The notes under the pieces were generated by a model. That model had not been told where the DNA came from and did no database searches. It saw nothing but the letters and a program-made list of their open reading frames with translations. The position numbers and the translations under genes were made by a program. DNA of 64,000 nucleotides from Cristatella mucedo (taxonomy: Eukaryota > Bryozoa > Phylactolaemata > Cristatellidae), in the NCBI GenBank assembly GCA_009760855.2, contig WPIO01000206.1:111001-175000 (forward strand). Reading direction: 5' to 3'. This document shows positions 1-64,000 of this stretch, piece after piece (positions within the stretch are counted from its first letter, which is position 1; each line of letters begins with the position of its first letter).

Positions 1-54051
<54,051 letters not shown>

Positions 54052-54914
54052 TCCGATGCTGCGGATGTCGCCTGCCGGGCTCCGTCGCATGCGGGATGCG
54101 AGAGCAGGACGTTCAGCGCGCACGCCGACTGCGTACGGGTGAGCCGCCACACCGAGCCCGGTGTGTGCAGGCGGAGTGATATGCAGAGGGGCGTTTGTCC
54201 GCTTGTCGGAGCCAAAGCCAACCGGGCAATTAACTACTTCAGACGTCTTATTTACTTAAAAGGTCAATACGTTATACAAAAATTTATTCTGTGTCATTCG
54301 TCTGTCTTCTGACAAACTTTCAGGTAGCGACCTCGTTGAGATGACTGCACTATTCTCGCGGAAGCACATACCATCGCGGCGGCGTCTGCTAGCAGCCGCA
54401 AAGGCATGCGGACGAGGCGAAAATATGAGGTGTGATCATAAACTTGAAATTCATCTTTCAGAGTAATAAATATATTTATGCTAATAAAGTTGGTTTTATC
54501 GTCTATAAATCAGGTATTATAATATATTATCACGGTCTTATCAGTAAATAAAGCACTGACAATTGCGTTTGGCTAAGGAATGATTACTACAGCACCCCTA
54601 GTTTTGGGCGGTGCCACCTGGAGAACCCTTGCCCGGCGCGCCGTCCCCTGCCCCAGTGAGCTGCCGCGGCAGGCTACGGGTGCGACGCCGGCCGAGCAGC
54701 GAACTTGTGGGCCGTCGGCGCTCCTGTCGGCGATAGAGCAACTGCCACTGCCGTCGCTCGCCGGCTCTCGCAGGAGGCGAGCAGGAGCAGTCGTGCGTCC
54801 GGAGAAATCTCTGCAGGTCCGTCCGGGGGTAGCAGGTGCCGCCCATGGGTGCCCGATCTACGCCGGCGACGGCGGCGCTGTTCTGGTAAGCGCCGGTTGA
54901 CCCTCTCTCGCTCC

Positions 54915-55000
<86 letters not shown>

Positions 55001-55274
55001 TTGCGAGCGCTCGCTCCGCCGTTGCGCCCCTGCCGCGCGTCAGGCAATCGGGCGTCCGCTCGCGGCTGTAAATGACGGGTGCTCGATTTTTCAGCGCCGT
55101 CGCTCTGGTTCTGCCGCTGGAGTTCCGTTGCGTCGCTGGCCAGAAAGATTTCAAGATCGTGGTACGTCCGCAGCGCGGAGCGTGCTACGCTTAACCTTGT
55201 GGCCCTGCTCTCGAGCGGCGAGCAGACACCGGTTTCCGGAGACCGCCGGCTCCCGGCTGCACGTAGGGGCTGCA
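54052..55274. promoter_or_regulatory. Divergent promoter between two signal-peptide exons
   Basis: Only 1,223 bases separate the start codon of the minus-strand collagen gene from that of the plus-strand signal-peptide exon. CpG-rich DNA covers both ends (to about 54.2 kb and from about 54.6 kb), with an AT-rich spacer between. A CT microsatellite sits at 54916-54999. Vertebrate COL4A1/COL4A2, COL4A3/COL4A4 and COL4A5/COL4A6 pairs share such head-to-head promoters. Transcription starts cannot be placed from sequence alone; no clear TATA box was identified. Confidence 0.7.
54916..54999. repeat. CT microsatellite in divergent promoter
   Basis: About 40 CT units, 276 bases before the ATG of the plus-strand signal-peptide exon. 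A pure pyrimidine tract inside CpG-rich DNA. Pyrimidine-rich elements are known in vertebrate collagen IV promoters; a role here is inference. Confidence 0.95.
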
Positions 55275-55368
55275 ATGGTTTGCCGCTTTTTACCTGAATC
55301 TGACGCAGCGAGAAGATTCTCGCTGCTTCTCGCTATCCTTAGTCTTGCGAGCGGATGCGCGCCATACG
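55275..55368 (+). CDS. First coding exon of divergent gene: signal peptide (putative collagen IV partner chain)
   Basis: ATG opens MVCRFLPESDAARRF, then a hydrophobic core SLLLAILSLASGC and APY, and a donor TACG/GTAATG in phase 1. This is a good secretory signal peptide directly before a splice donor in CpG-rich DNA. The frame is open further upstream, but this Met best places the signal. By analogy with the head-to-head collagen IV pairs of other animals, it may start an alpha2-like chain. No second exon was found up to 64000, so identity is inferred from position only. If real, its first intron exceeds 8.6 kb, similar to intron 1 of the neighbour. Confidence 0.6.
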
Positions 55369-55490
55369 GTAATGTGCAGCGTCTCCTGTCGTAGAGGCTT
55401 GCGGCAAGCGTGGTATAAACAGGGTGGTGTACGCCGGGCTGGCTGCAGGAGGTAGCAGACCGCAGGGGCTTGGCTCAAGTGCTAGGCTAG

Positions 55491-55596
55491 TGAGAGAGGG
55501 AGAGATAGAGAGATGGGGGGGAGAGAGAGACAGACAGAGGGGGAGAGAGAGAGAAGAGAGAGAGAGATGGGGGAGAGAGAGAGACAGACAGAGGGG

Positions 55597-55629
<33 letters not shown>

Positions 55630-55742
55630 TGGGGGAGAGAGAGACAGACAGAGAGAGAGAGAGGAGAGAGAGAGAGCTAGAGAGAGACAGACAGACTGGG
55701 GGAAGAGAGAGAGAGCTAGAGAGAGAGACAGACGGACAGAGG

Positions 55743-55804
<62 letters not shown>

Positions 55805-55816
55805 GAGAGAGAAAAG
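55491..55816. repeat. GA / GACA microsatellite after divergent exon 1
   Basis: About 325 bases of GA repeat with GGGGGA and GACAGACAGA inserts, starting 122 bases after the donor of the plus-strand exon 1. It is the reverse complement, in kind, of the CT tract at 54916-54999. Confidence 0.95.
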
Positions 55817-56889
55817 AGTAAAACCAGTAGACACCAGTTTAAAGTCACCGAGTGCTACGATGACCAGAGAGGTGAACAGTTTAGCAGACTAGGACCCACT
55901 CGGCAGCCGAAAAAGTAGCAGGCCCGACATTAATGCAGGCATGGACCGAAAAAGCTCCGAGTGCCTTTGTTTTTCATACCTGGCACTGCACATCTTTTAT
56001 TGCCACCAGGTGAGGCATACTAACCAACTGAAATGGTATTACGACAAGATTGCAAACTCCATAGCTATATACTGGCTAGCCACTGTACCTTTGGTAGGGT
56101 CCCAATAATAGCCGATATTCGGTTTGATTTTTTTATGCACGAAGCCTCAAGTTTCATTCAGGCTAGGTGTCACAGGGATACGATGCTCTGTGAGCATTAC
56201 TTAGACATGGTTGCTCGACGTCCGAGTGTCGTAACACTCCGACGTCGTCGAGCTACTCGGCCGTTTTCATGCGGAAGTACTTCTCCATCTGTGCCACCTG
56301 AAAAGTGCTACTCCCTACATTGTGTGAATCAGCTTCGGCCTCTGAGCTTGGTCTAATGTTTTCACTGAGAGCATGATGCGAACTTAATGTCAACCGACTC
56401 GATGTGAGTAGACCTTTTACAAATGTGAGGCACAAAGTGAGTCGCCTTTGTTATTCGGTTATGAGTTTCGGCGAACGGTCGTTTGGCAATACCAAATTTT
56501 GAGGGGGAGGGTTACCTATGCCACTTCCAAGTGTAGAATGCTTATGTGCTTTAGTTTTGACTTGCAAGGGCCAGGTAATCGTGGATAGCATGGCCATACT
56601 CTGCGGAATAAGCCCCACTGCTTAAAGGCTGCACTCTGCTTTCTATTGTGGCTCACTGCATGTTATACTGCAGAGGCTGTGCAGACCTCCAAGGCTCTCC
56701 GAGAGCACTTAAATAGTAAGACACAGCTGTGTGGGGGCAATGGTTATTGACACGATCCAAGAGATTTCCTCATGGACTTAAGTCCTTCTCGACCTAATCT
56801 TGGCTGAGCCTCAACATACCCAACAACTGCAACTTCTAATAAATGTTTGAGCAAATCGCTCCACCGAGTCTGCAGCAAATCGCTCCACC
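55817..56889. other. Presumed intron 1 of divergent gene, no exon seen
   Basis: No collagen-type exon on the plus strand. A small tandem duplication of AGCAAATCGCTCCACCGA near 56850-56895. Confidence 0.45.
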
Positions 56890-57900
56890 GAATCACACTG
56901 CTGCGCTGCGAGTGCATATGGACCTTCTCATAAACGCTGACTTGATAGACTCTATATGCTAGATCTGCTGGATCTCTCAGCAGCTTTTGCTATCACTGTT
57001 TAACGAATCCTTCTTGAGCACCTTCTGTCTCGCCTAGGTGTAACAGGCACCGTGTTACATCGCTTTGATCTTATCTCAGTGAGAGAATTCAGAGAGTATA
57101 TGTGAATCGAAAGCGATCATCGATTGGGCCTTTCAGGGATGGGGTGCCCCAGGTAGCCGTTTTAGGTACTAATTTCCTCAGCCCATACACTCCCTGATGC
57201 CCACATAATTGCCAAGCACAATCTGCACTTCCGTTTTTATTCCGATGGAACCAGCATTGTCAAAATTTGGGCTTGCATCGATAAAGATACGACATTCAAA
57301 CCTCCTGTCGCACCCTTCTCTAACCCTGGCCGACTGATTATGTCCCTTGATAACTTACAATTCGTCGCAGATCTTGCATGCATTCAGGCAGTCTCCACTA
57401 TGCTTCCATTATGCCTCTTACTCACTAACTCTCGAACTCAATCAACTTGAAATCATCTCCTGACTTAAGCAAATTTGAAAAGAAGCTGAAAACCCACCTG
57501 TTCCTCATCACTTTTGATCTGTTCGAGGAGATTGAGCCATTATGTGGTGGTTTGAAATATGACGGTGCATGTCCTGACTAAGGGTAGCTGCGACTAGCTT
57601 TTGTATATCACCCCAGGGGACCTGTCTTTTTTCCGATGTACTTTGCCTACTTGCACATGATTGAGTGCTGATAGCCGTAGGGTCCAACTAATCAGTAGGC
57701 GTGAGTATTTTATGCTTTTTCATACTTCTCTGATAACTGATAACTGTACGCTGGGTACATGAGCATCAGATAACTTGCTTTTCGTTGACTCTTAGTTATT
57801 GTTTTTCATGCAGCATATGGTAAATGACCTGAATGGAGATTAATTTCTCATAGGTGCGATGCAAAAGACAATCTTATTGTTAGTATTATTATAAATCTAT
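56890..57900 (+). mobile_element. LINE fragment, copy N (decayed RT to 3' end)
   Basis: Plus-strand ruin. LLDLSAAFA marks the RT block, HIIAKHNLHFRFYSDGT is the YADD region with the catalytic motif lost, and SPDLSKFEKKLKTHLF is the C-terminal end. A weak TTAGTATTATTATAA tail near 57885. Confidence 0.78.
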
Positions 57901-60884
57901 TAGAACCGATCCACCAGGTATTAAAATGAGTTCTAGGCAAGCTGTGTGTGAGCCTCCAGCAATGCTTTGGGCCACATTAGGTGCAGTGTGCTGGATGCAG
58001 AACCGAGGAGACTTCTGCTTAATGCTTGTCTTGCGGTCTGTGATATGAAATGTTAAGCAGTTTATGCCAATATTTCTTTTTTTAGTGGATCATGTAGCTA
58101 GGTATAACACAGCTTGAAGAATTTCCGTGCTGCTGACTCAAAGACTGGTGTCTGGAAATACTCTCAGCAATGGAAATCCACCACTGCCACGTCATGCTGT
58201 TAAGCTGTTTACAGCAAGGCCATAATAGTTCCGGACTGGATAATCGCTTCTGCACTGATAGTGTAGTTTTTCTGCTGCTGTCTAGTTGGCCTACCTGTGG
58301 ATTAGGGTCACGGTGCTAACCACCAATCACTTTACCAATGGATTCGGCGGGAGGTCTAGGCAGCCAGCTCCAGTTGGAGGCCACAATCCAGAAGCACCGT
58401 ATTGCAACTGCAGCTGGTTCGATCGTCTTGAGTCGTGATTGCCAGCTGCCTGCAACGATCAGCAAAGTGTCTCGAGTGTCCAAGCCTTGGTCACTGGAGC
58501 GTGGGACATGCATTCTGCTGCTAAGACCGATCGAAGAGCAGCAAGACTCTCTATGATGAGCAATAAAATCGTAGCTTTCATGTAAAGCATTTCAAGCCAG
58601 CAGAGTGGACATTGTGATACCAGGTATTCGAAGCCATTGAAGCTTTGGGTATTGGGTCACAGTGTGTGAGATTGTCTCCTCACACGAGTGGTTTTGTGCA
58701 GGAGGCAGCAGTTGGCAACGGTCTTCTAGTCACATTTACTGCACTTGCAGAGCCTACAGGCATTGTGTTTGTAATGCAGCCGAGGTGTGTGCATGCTCTG
58801 TCTTATATTGGCCGATGACCGGTACTAGCTATCAGAAACTACAGGGCATTGCTCTTTACATTACCTATGGGAATAGGATGGACCGATTTGTTTGATGTGA
58901 TCAGTAGGCTCCTATCCACAGGAGATGTAATGAGCCATTAATAAACTTCAGAAGGAGCCTGCTGCCCTGCCGAATTGCTTGATGCATAGTTGGGACACCT
59001 CTGCAGCTGACCAATTACATGTTTGCCCTTACCGACAGGGCCCTTCCCATACTGAGCTGGGATGGGTGTCCAGCAGCTCCTGGTGGCCTACATGCAAAAT
59101 CAGGATGATGCACTGCATTGCTTGCTGCCAGTTGCACCCTGACCCCGACAAGTGACCGTTGCTCTCCTGCTTTTATTACAGAGGCACTGATGCCAGATTG
59201 CAGCTACTGCTGTAGCCAATGGCTGTGCCCACCCTGCCCCCCCCCAGCCCACACCCAGCACTGCTGCCCCTTATCTGCAGCAGCACTGCCCCTTTCCGGC
59301 TACTTCCGACTGCTCATTAGCAGGGTGCTTGTCTTCTGTTCCAGGATGCAACGGAATGTTCAGCAGAATGTACTGGAGGCTGCAAATGCTATGCTGAAAG
59401 GGGCGATCGGGTAAGGGCACGCTTGTGGCCAGTGGTGGCAGCAGACAGCAGCCCAGATGCCTGGCGGCCAGCAGTAGCAGACGTCTCGGCTCACACCATG
59501 TGCAGCTCTTTCCTGCATGCCAGCCAGCCAGAATGTCAGTGGGTCAAGTTACCGAGTTACCACTCCATGAGTAGTAGGAGCAGCTGCTGCCCATATGTAG
59601 CCATCGTGTGTGGGAGCTGGGGGGGGGGGCAGGGCAGGGCAGATGGACAGCCGGAAGCTGGACCCTGAGGCAGCTTTTGCCATCTCCACTCACTAGTCGA
59701 TCTTGACCACATTTTCTAGTCCTCTAGCAGCGTCAAGCTGCTCGTGCACGATACCCAATTTTTTTAATGGCTTGCAATCATTCAGACGCATCCTTGCCTG
59801 CTGCAATTAAAGCTATAGAAAAGCCTGGAGGCAGTTCTTGGGCTTGCAATCAGTCATAGCACTAGAGGACCGTCTTTTTGAGGGCAATGGCACTGAGTGC
59901 TTGTAAGCACAGGGAGTTTGAAGTAGCTGCACCCACAGGCAGACGAGGGGGCTTCAGCTGTCCGGGCGGTGACCCGGCAGCAGAATCACTGAGAGTTAGC
60001 GACTTTTAGCTCTTACCTTCCTCACTCCCTCCACTCCCGAAGTCAGGTAACCCCTTCGGAGCAGCAACTAGCTAGCCTACGGTGACGACTACCACCCGGA
60101 GTGGTGCCTGCTCTAGAGGATACGCCTGTGGCAGCTGCCTGTGGCAGCTGTATACGTTCCTAGATCAATGCGGTTGCTCCAGAGCAAGGTCGCCATATTT
60201 ATCTTAGACGGTTCGAAAAAAGTCTTGGACCCTTCACGTTTGCTGTGCACTTTGAACGAGCTTCTACAACAGGCTAAGCCGATTTTATATGGAAAGAGTG
60301 AACATTGTGTAGAAGTGCCAAAGAGGTACGAACTGTTTTGCTGGTTCAAGAGAGCTTCCGAGTGGCTAACCTTCCTTTGCTTGTGATGGTTTATGCTCTC
60401 CCACTTGGCCGACTGCAACTTAGTTTCCGAATGGTCCACCGAGTCAGCAGACGTTAGATTTTTAGGTGCCGGTTACATTCGGCATAAACTGTGGTGCATC
60501 GATTTAGTTGTGTAAGACTAGTGGGAACCCTTTCGAGTGATGCATAAAACTTCATTATGTCTCTATATGATGGCAGGGCTAGGCAGATCTGCAGGCTACC
60601 TTATGTGGCACGGTTTCCGGTTGTTCTTGTGATGGGTACTAGTTTTTTTTAGATGGACCTTAAATGATTTTCGGGCAACATGTCCTCTAGGGGGGAGGAA
60701 TAAATCGATGTCATGCTCTCTAAAAAAAGGATGACCAAGCTCCTGGTTACATCTGGCTCCTAGGCTTGGAGGTCAGCAGCTAGCTGAGAAAGCTATAGCG
60801 AGAGGCCATTTGAATGCTCCACATTTCAGTCGATCCCTTGTGAGTGGCTTAAAGTCTTTCTGGGTAAGCCGGCTGTCGGTTGAA
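57901..60884. other. No recognised content
   Basis: 3 kb on the divergent gene's side. ORFs below 110 codons only. I looked for a Cys-rich 7S-like exon on the plus strand and found none convincing. Confidence 0.4.
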
Positions 60885-62110
60885 TAGCAATAAAGATAAG
60901 TCACTAGTATAGCACCGATAGAGTCCCGAATCTCTTTCTGAGTTCTTTGCATATGCTAATAAAGGAGGCATGTCAATTGGCTAGTGATGACAGGCATAGC
61001 ATCAGCCTGTAGAATAACCAAAAGACCGGTAGCTCAGATTGACATACATTGTGATGAACATGTGGGCTTTTAGCTACTTTTCAAATATCAAGTCAGATAA
61101 TGTCTAGACGTAAACTAGAAATGAGTTCTGTGCTTTGAGAGCATGCGAACTGTAGTCGCGGACTCGGAAGGATTGCAGGCTTGTTTGAGGCACTGCAAAA
61201 GACTTGAGCCAGAGAAGCTGTGGGGTATGATGCTTCGAGAGTATTTCCGAAAGGTAGGGTGGAGCACGAAAATGATCTACCTTTGTGGTTTAATTGCAGG
61301 TTTATGGTTTTATGGATTATATGGGATTATGGTTTAATGAGCTGATGTTTTACAAGGGTGAGTCACTGCCTGGACAGGAGCAGGCAGACTGGAGGAACAG
61401 GTCGGAGGGAGGGGAACATCTGTTCGAAGTAGTATAATGTGGCAGTGGTAAAGTTCATGACAAGCACATTCATAGCTGCCGACTTTTGCTCTTTTTGAGC
61501 CTCATACGGCACAGCAAGGAAGGCCCGAACGTAGTAAATTAAAAAAGAGAAGACCCGAGGTCACTGTGCATAGGATCAGGTGTCTAGCAAAAAATAGGCA
61601 AACTTGATTGTGCAGCCGATGGGCTTGTCTAGTGAACTGTCACTTTGGCACGGAGTCGCTGATTGTGTCGAGGTACCACAGAAGATGCGTTCCCTTTTGA
61701 AGTTAAATCACTCCTTCTTTTGAGCAATAGCTAGGTTTATCCGTAGCTATTCAGCTGGTGTTCAGTCATGCAATTCGAGCCAGTTTTCTGCAATGCCTAA
61801 GTGCAAATGTCAGCAAAGCATGGTGTAAGAAAGTTTTGAGAGTTCAACACGCTATAAGGCTGGTAGCGATAAAAATAGTGCTAAAGCTATATGCCATCTG
61901 CATAAAATGAAATCTCAGATTGTGCTTGGTGATTGCCATGCTTTTTCGTCTAAAATTAGCTTTATAACGTAGTGAAATGGTTGGCCTATCGAGTTGTGTC
62001 TTAGCGTTCAGCTTCGTTGCTCTAGATAGACATTACAGGACAGTCACGTGGTCTACAGCTTTCAATAAGGTCTAAAGGAGCTCGTAGAGTGGTCACAGCC
62101 TCAGCATCTT
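60885..62110 (-). mobile_element. LINE fragment, copy O (decayed)
   Basis: Minus-strand ruin. A blurred tail near 60885 (GAATCTCTTTCTGAGTTCTT), C-terminal region at 61080-61230, and at 61850-61950 the equivalent of the YADD neighbourhood. Very diverged. Confidence 0.6.
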
Positions 62111-63134
62111 TCTTTTGGAGACTTATAGATTTGTAAAAAAAATTAAGAGAACAGTATTTCAGGGATATTTGTTATTTCTATATCATAGATTAGTTGTAGT
62201 AAGGAAGTAAGAATAGAAAAATGCAAAGATGCAAATGTAAGAAAATGCATTCGTAATTGCTGTGGCAAAATCCTCAGTTTGTTATGCACTAAATACAACC
62301 GTTTGTAACTCTCTACCCTCACGTTAATAAGGAATGTTCTCCACCTCCTGTCGAAGACAATTCGATTAGCTGAGCAAGAGCTCGTTTGGAAGTTGGCTGC
62401 CCTCGCTTGACAGCAGTGCCCCTACTTATATTGCGCACGTAAGCAGCTTGTGGAACCTAGCCCCTCTACTCCCCCCACTTTGGTCCGACGTGAAGGGGTT
62501 TATCGGGCGGCTTGGCCACCCGGAATACCCCACAACTTTCCTACGATTGGCTACCTTTGCTAATGTTGAAGTTGGCCCTATCCTTTGCTTAATCCTATCT
62601 ATGGCTATGGATGGCTCCATGTGGCATCTCCAGGCGAAAGCTGTTTCCCTCTTCCTAGAAAGCCAATAGCTTTTGTTGCTCTACCTCCTGCCCCAGGTCA
62701 AATTGCAATGATTCTGGAAATTCAAGCAAACTCCAATAAACAGAGTGGTTTCGGCTTGCTTTGGTGACGGTCGGTCAGACCCACCTGAGTACTCACTCCA
62801 ATGAAGAGGCCAGCCTTGTCATAAAAGCCACACAAAATTCCGGTGCAAACACATTCTCGTGCTTGTGCACACTTAATTCAGAAGGACTTCGTATAAATTG
62901 CTATACTAAACAAAATGATTAGTTGACTGTAAGCACTACAACAGGCAACCAAAAAAGTTTCACCGTGCCAAATGTTGTGTCTTAGTTCTATTGACACCAA
63001 AAAAGTCACATTAACTGCAATAGAGCACACGGAATTATTTACATTTAATAACGGTAGGCCTTAAAATTCCTCCCTTAAAAATCAACATAACTCCAAAGCC
63101 CTACTTAATAAACGGGTATATAAATCTACAATCA
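62111..63134. other. No recognised content
   Basis: About 1 kb, no identified element or gene. Confidence 0.4.
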
Positions 63135-63382
63135 ATAGTAATAATAATAATAATAATTCACTTGATAAAGCGCCCTCAGAGAACTTCTCTCTCTAGGCGC
63201 TTTACATTTGCTGTAAAGTGAAATGCAATTGAATGGTAAGTAAAATCATGCTTGAAAAACAAGCGAAATGAATAATGTGGTTAGGTGTGACATGCACAGG
63301 GCCAGCATGCAAATGTGGTTAGTGGCAGCATGCACAGTGTCAGCACGAATAAGCACATCAAGGACGAATCACAGGGACCCAC
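63135..63382 (-). mobile_element. LINE 3' end fragment, copy P
   Basis: Minus-strand 3' UTR: TAATAATAATAATAATTCAC, TTGATAAAGCGCCCTCAGAG, GCGCTTTACATTTGCTG, and AATCACAGGGACCCACT at the far end. Well preserved, like copies C and H. Confidence 0.9.
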
Positions 63383-63789
63383 TCTATTCAATATCTATTC
63401 AACATCTATTCAATCTATTCATCTATTCACATCTATTCAATTACGTAAAATTACCCTCCCTGCCAAGCGTGTGCTGCTGTGTCCTTGTGTTGGCATACTC
63501 TAACTTACTCTGTGCTTATATAAACTCCACACGGACTAAAAAGCTACTCATGCCACGATCTGGTTGAGTCCTACACAGACTTTTCTTAAACTGCTGTAAA
63601 AGTGACATTAGTCACCACCGGTGTTCAGCCAAGCATGCTTCAGAGGATCCTCAGTTCAACGGTGGCATGAAACGAAACTAGGATCGATTGTAATCGATAA
63701 CTATCCGAACTACCCATGCAATCTCCCAAAGCCTTATATACATGCATGTACATGCATATTATATATATATATATACAAGCCTTATTACA

Positions 63790-63824
<35 letters not shown>

Positions 63825-64000
63825 AGACCTATCTATTGAAACTGAAATTATATCCACTGCCTTGTCAGAATCTCCACAGTGCAAGGTGGAATTGGGAGTA
63901 GAGGCTGGAATACTTCTCTGGTGGCTTCTTCTCAGCTTTCTTAAATTCAAACTGAAAAGAAGCTTTCACAACAATAGCTGACTGCACAGTCAGAGGAACA
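63383..64000. other. TA microsatellites, no gene
   Basis: Two TA runs (about 63757-63775 and 63795-63820) and an ATCTATTC micro-repeat near 63385-63435. Nothing else recognised up to the edge. Confidence 0.6.

Noticed and set aside
58662-58895. Cys-rich plus-strand stretch (CTCRAYRHCVCNAAEVCACS) as a 7S exon of the divergent gene
   Set aside because: The cysteine spacing is not that of the 7S start, no Gly-X-Y triplets follow, and the splice sites do not give the right phase.

Overview
The window is animal (metazoan) nuclear DNA. It is dominated by one long, intron-rich gene on the minus strand for a basement-membrane type IV collagen alpha chain. I join 29 coding exons into one continuous reading frame of 1,530 codons. 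It runs from a signal-peptide exon (ATG at 54051) to the left edge of the window, where the gene is still in its triple helix. The C-terminal NC1 domain lies off the left edge. Every junction agrees in phase and every exon is Gly-X-Y repeat with the interruptions expected of type IV collagen. Three diagnostic elements fall where they should: a cysteine-rich 7S start, the GIPGCNGTKGERG segment followed by the first interruption, and a Cys-X-X-Cys interruption near residue 540. Compared with the human sequence as I recall it, the chain looks alpha1-like. The phylum cannot be fixed from this window. LINEs with TTATTA tails, tRNA-derived SINEs and abundant CA and GA microsatellites fit a non-vertebrate animal.

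Layout: 1-17376 holds exons 29 to 16, mostly starting inside a split glycine codon. 19542-29872 holds exons 15 to 8. 32931-39676 holds exons 7 to 3, small and starting with whole glycine codons. Exon 2 (7S cysteines) stands alone at 45396-45455, and 8.5 kb of intron separate it from exon 1 (53971-54051). A CpG-rich region spans about 53.1-55.35 kb. At 55275-55368, on the opposite strand, there is a second signal-peptide exon with a donor site. This head-to-head layout with about 1.2 kb between start codons matches the COL4A1/COL4A2-type gene pairs of other animals, so I infer that the partner is a second collagen IV chain whose remaining exons lie beyond the right edge. No collagen exon of that partner is visible in the window.

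Introns and flanks are full of repeats. About 16 fragments of one non-LTR retrotransposon family (CR1/L2-like reverse transcriptase, TTATTA tail) are present in both orientations. There are six clear copies of a tRNA-derived SINE, a third dispersed repeat family, a Tc1/mariner remnant, a foldback element with perfect 56-bp arms, and very long GA, GACA, CA and TA tracts. None of the retroelement copies has an intact reading frame.

How it fits together: the collagen chain would enter the ER through the exon 1 signal peptide, trimerise (normally with an alpha2-type chain), and assemble into basement membrane through its 7S and NC1 ends. The divergent promoter would coordinate supply of the two chains. 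I found no bacterial-type operon, CRISPR array, rRNA or functional tRNA gene. I saw no convincing undescribed molecular system; the most interesting items are the shared promoter and the structured repeats around it and around exon 2.
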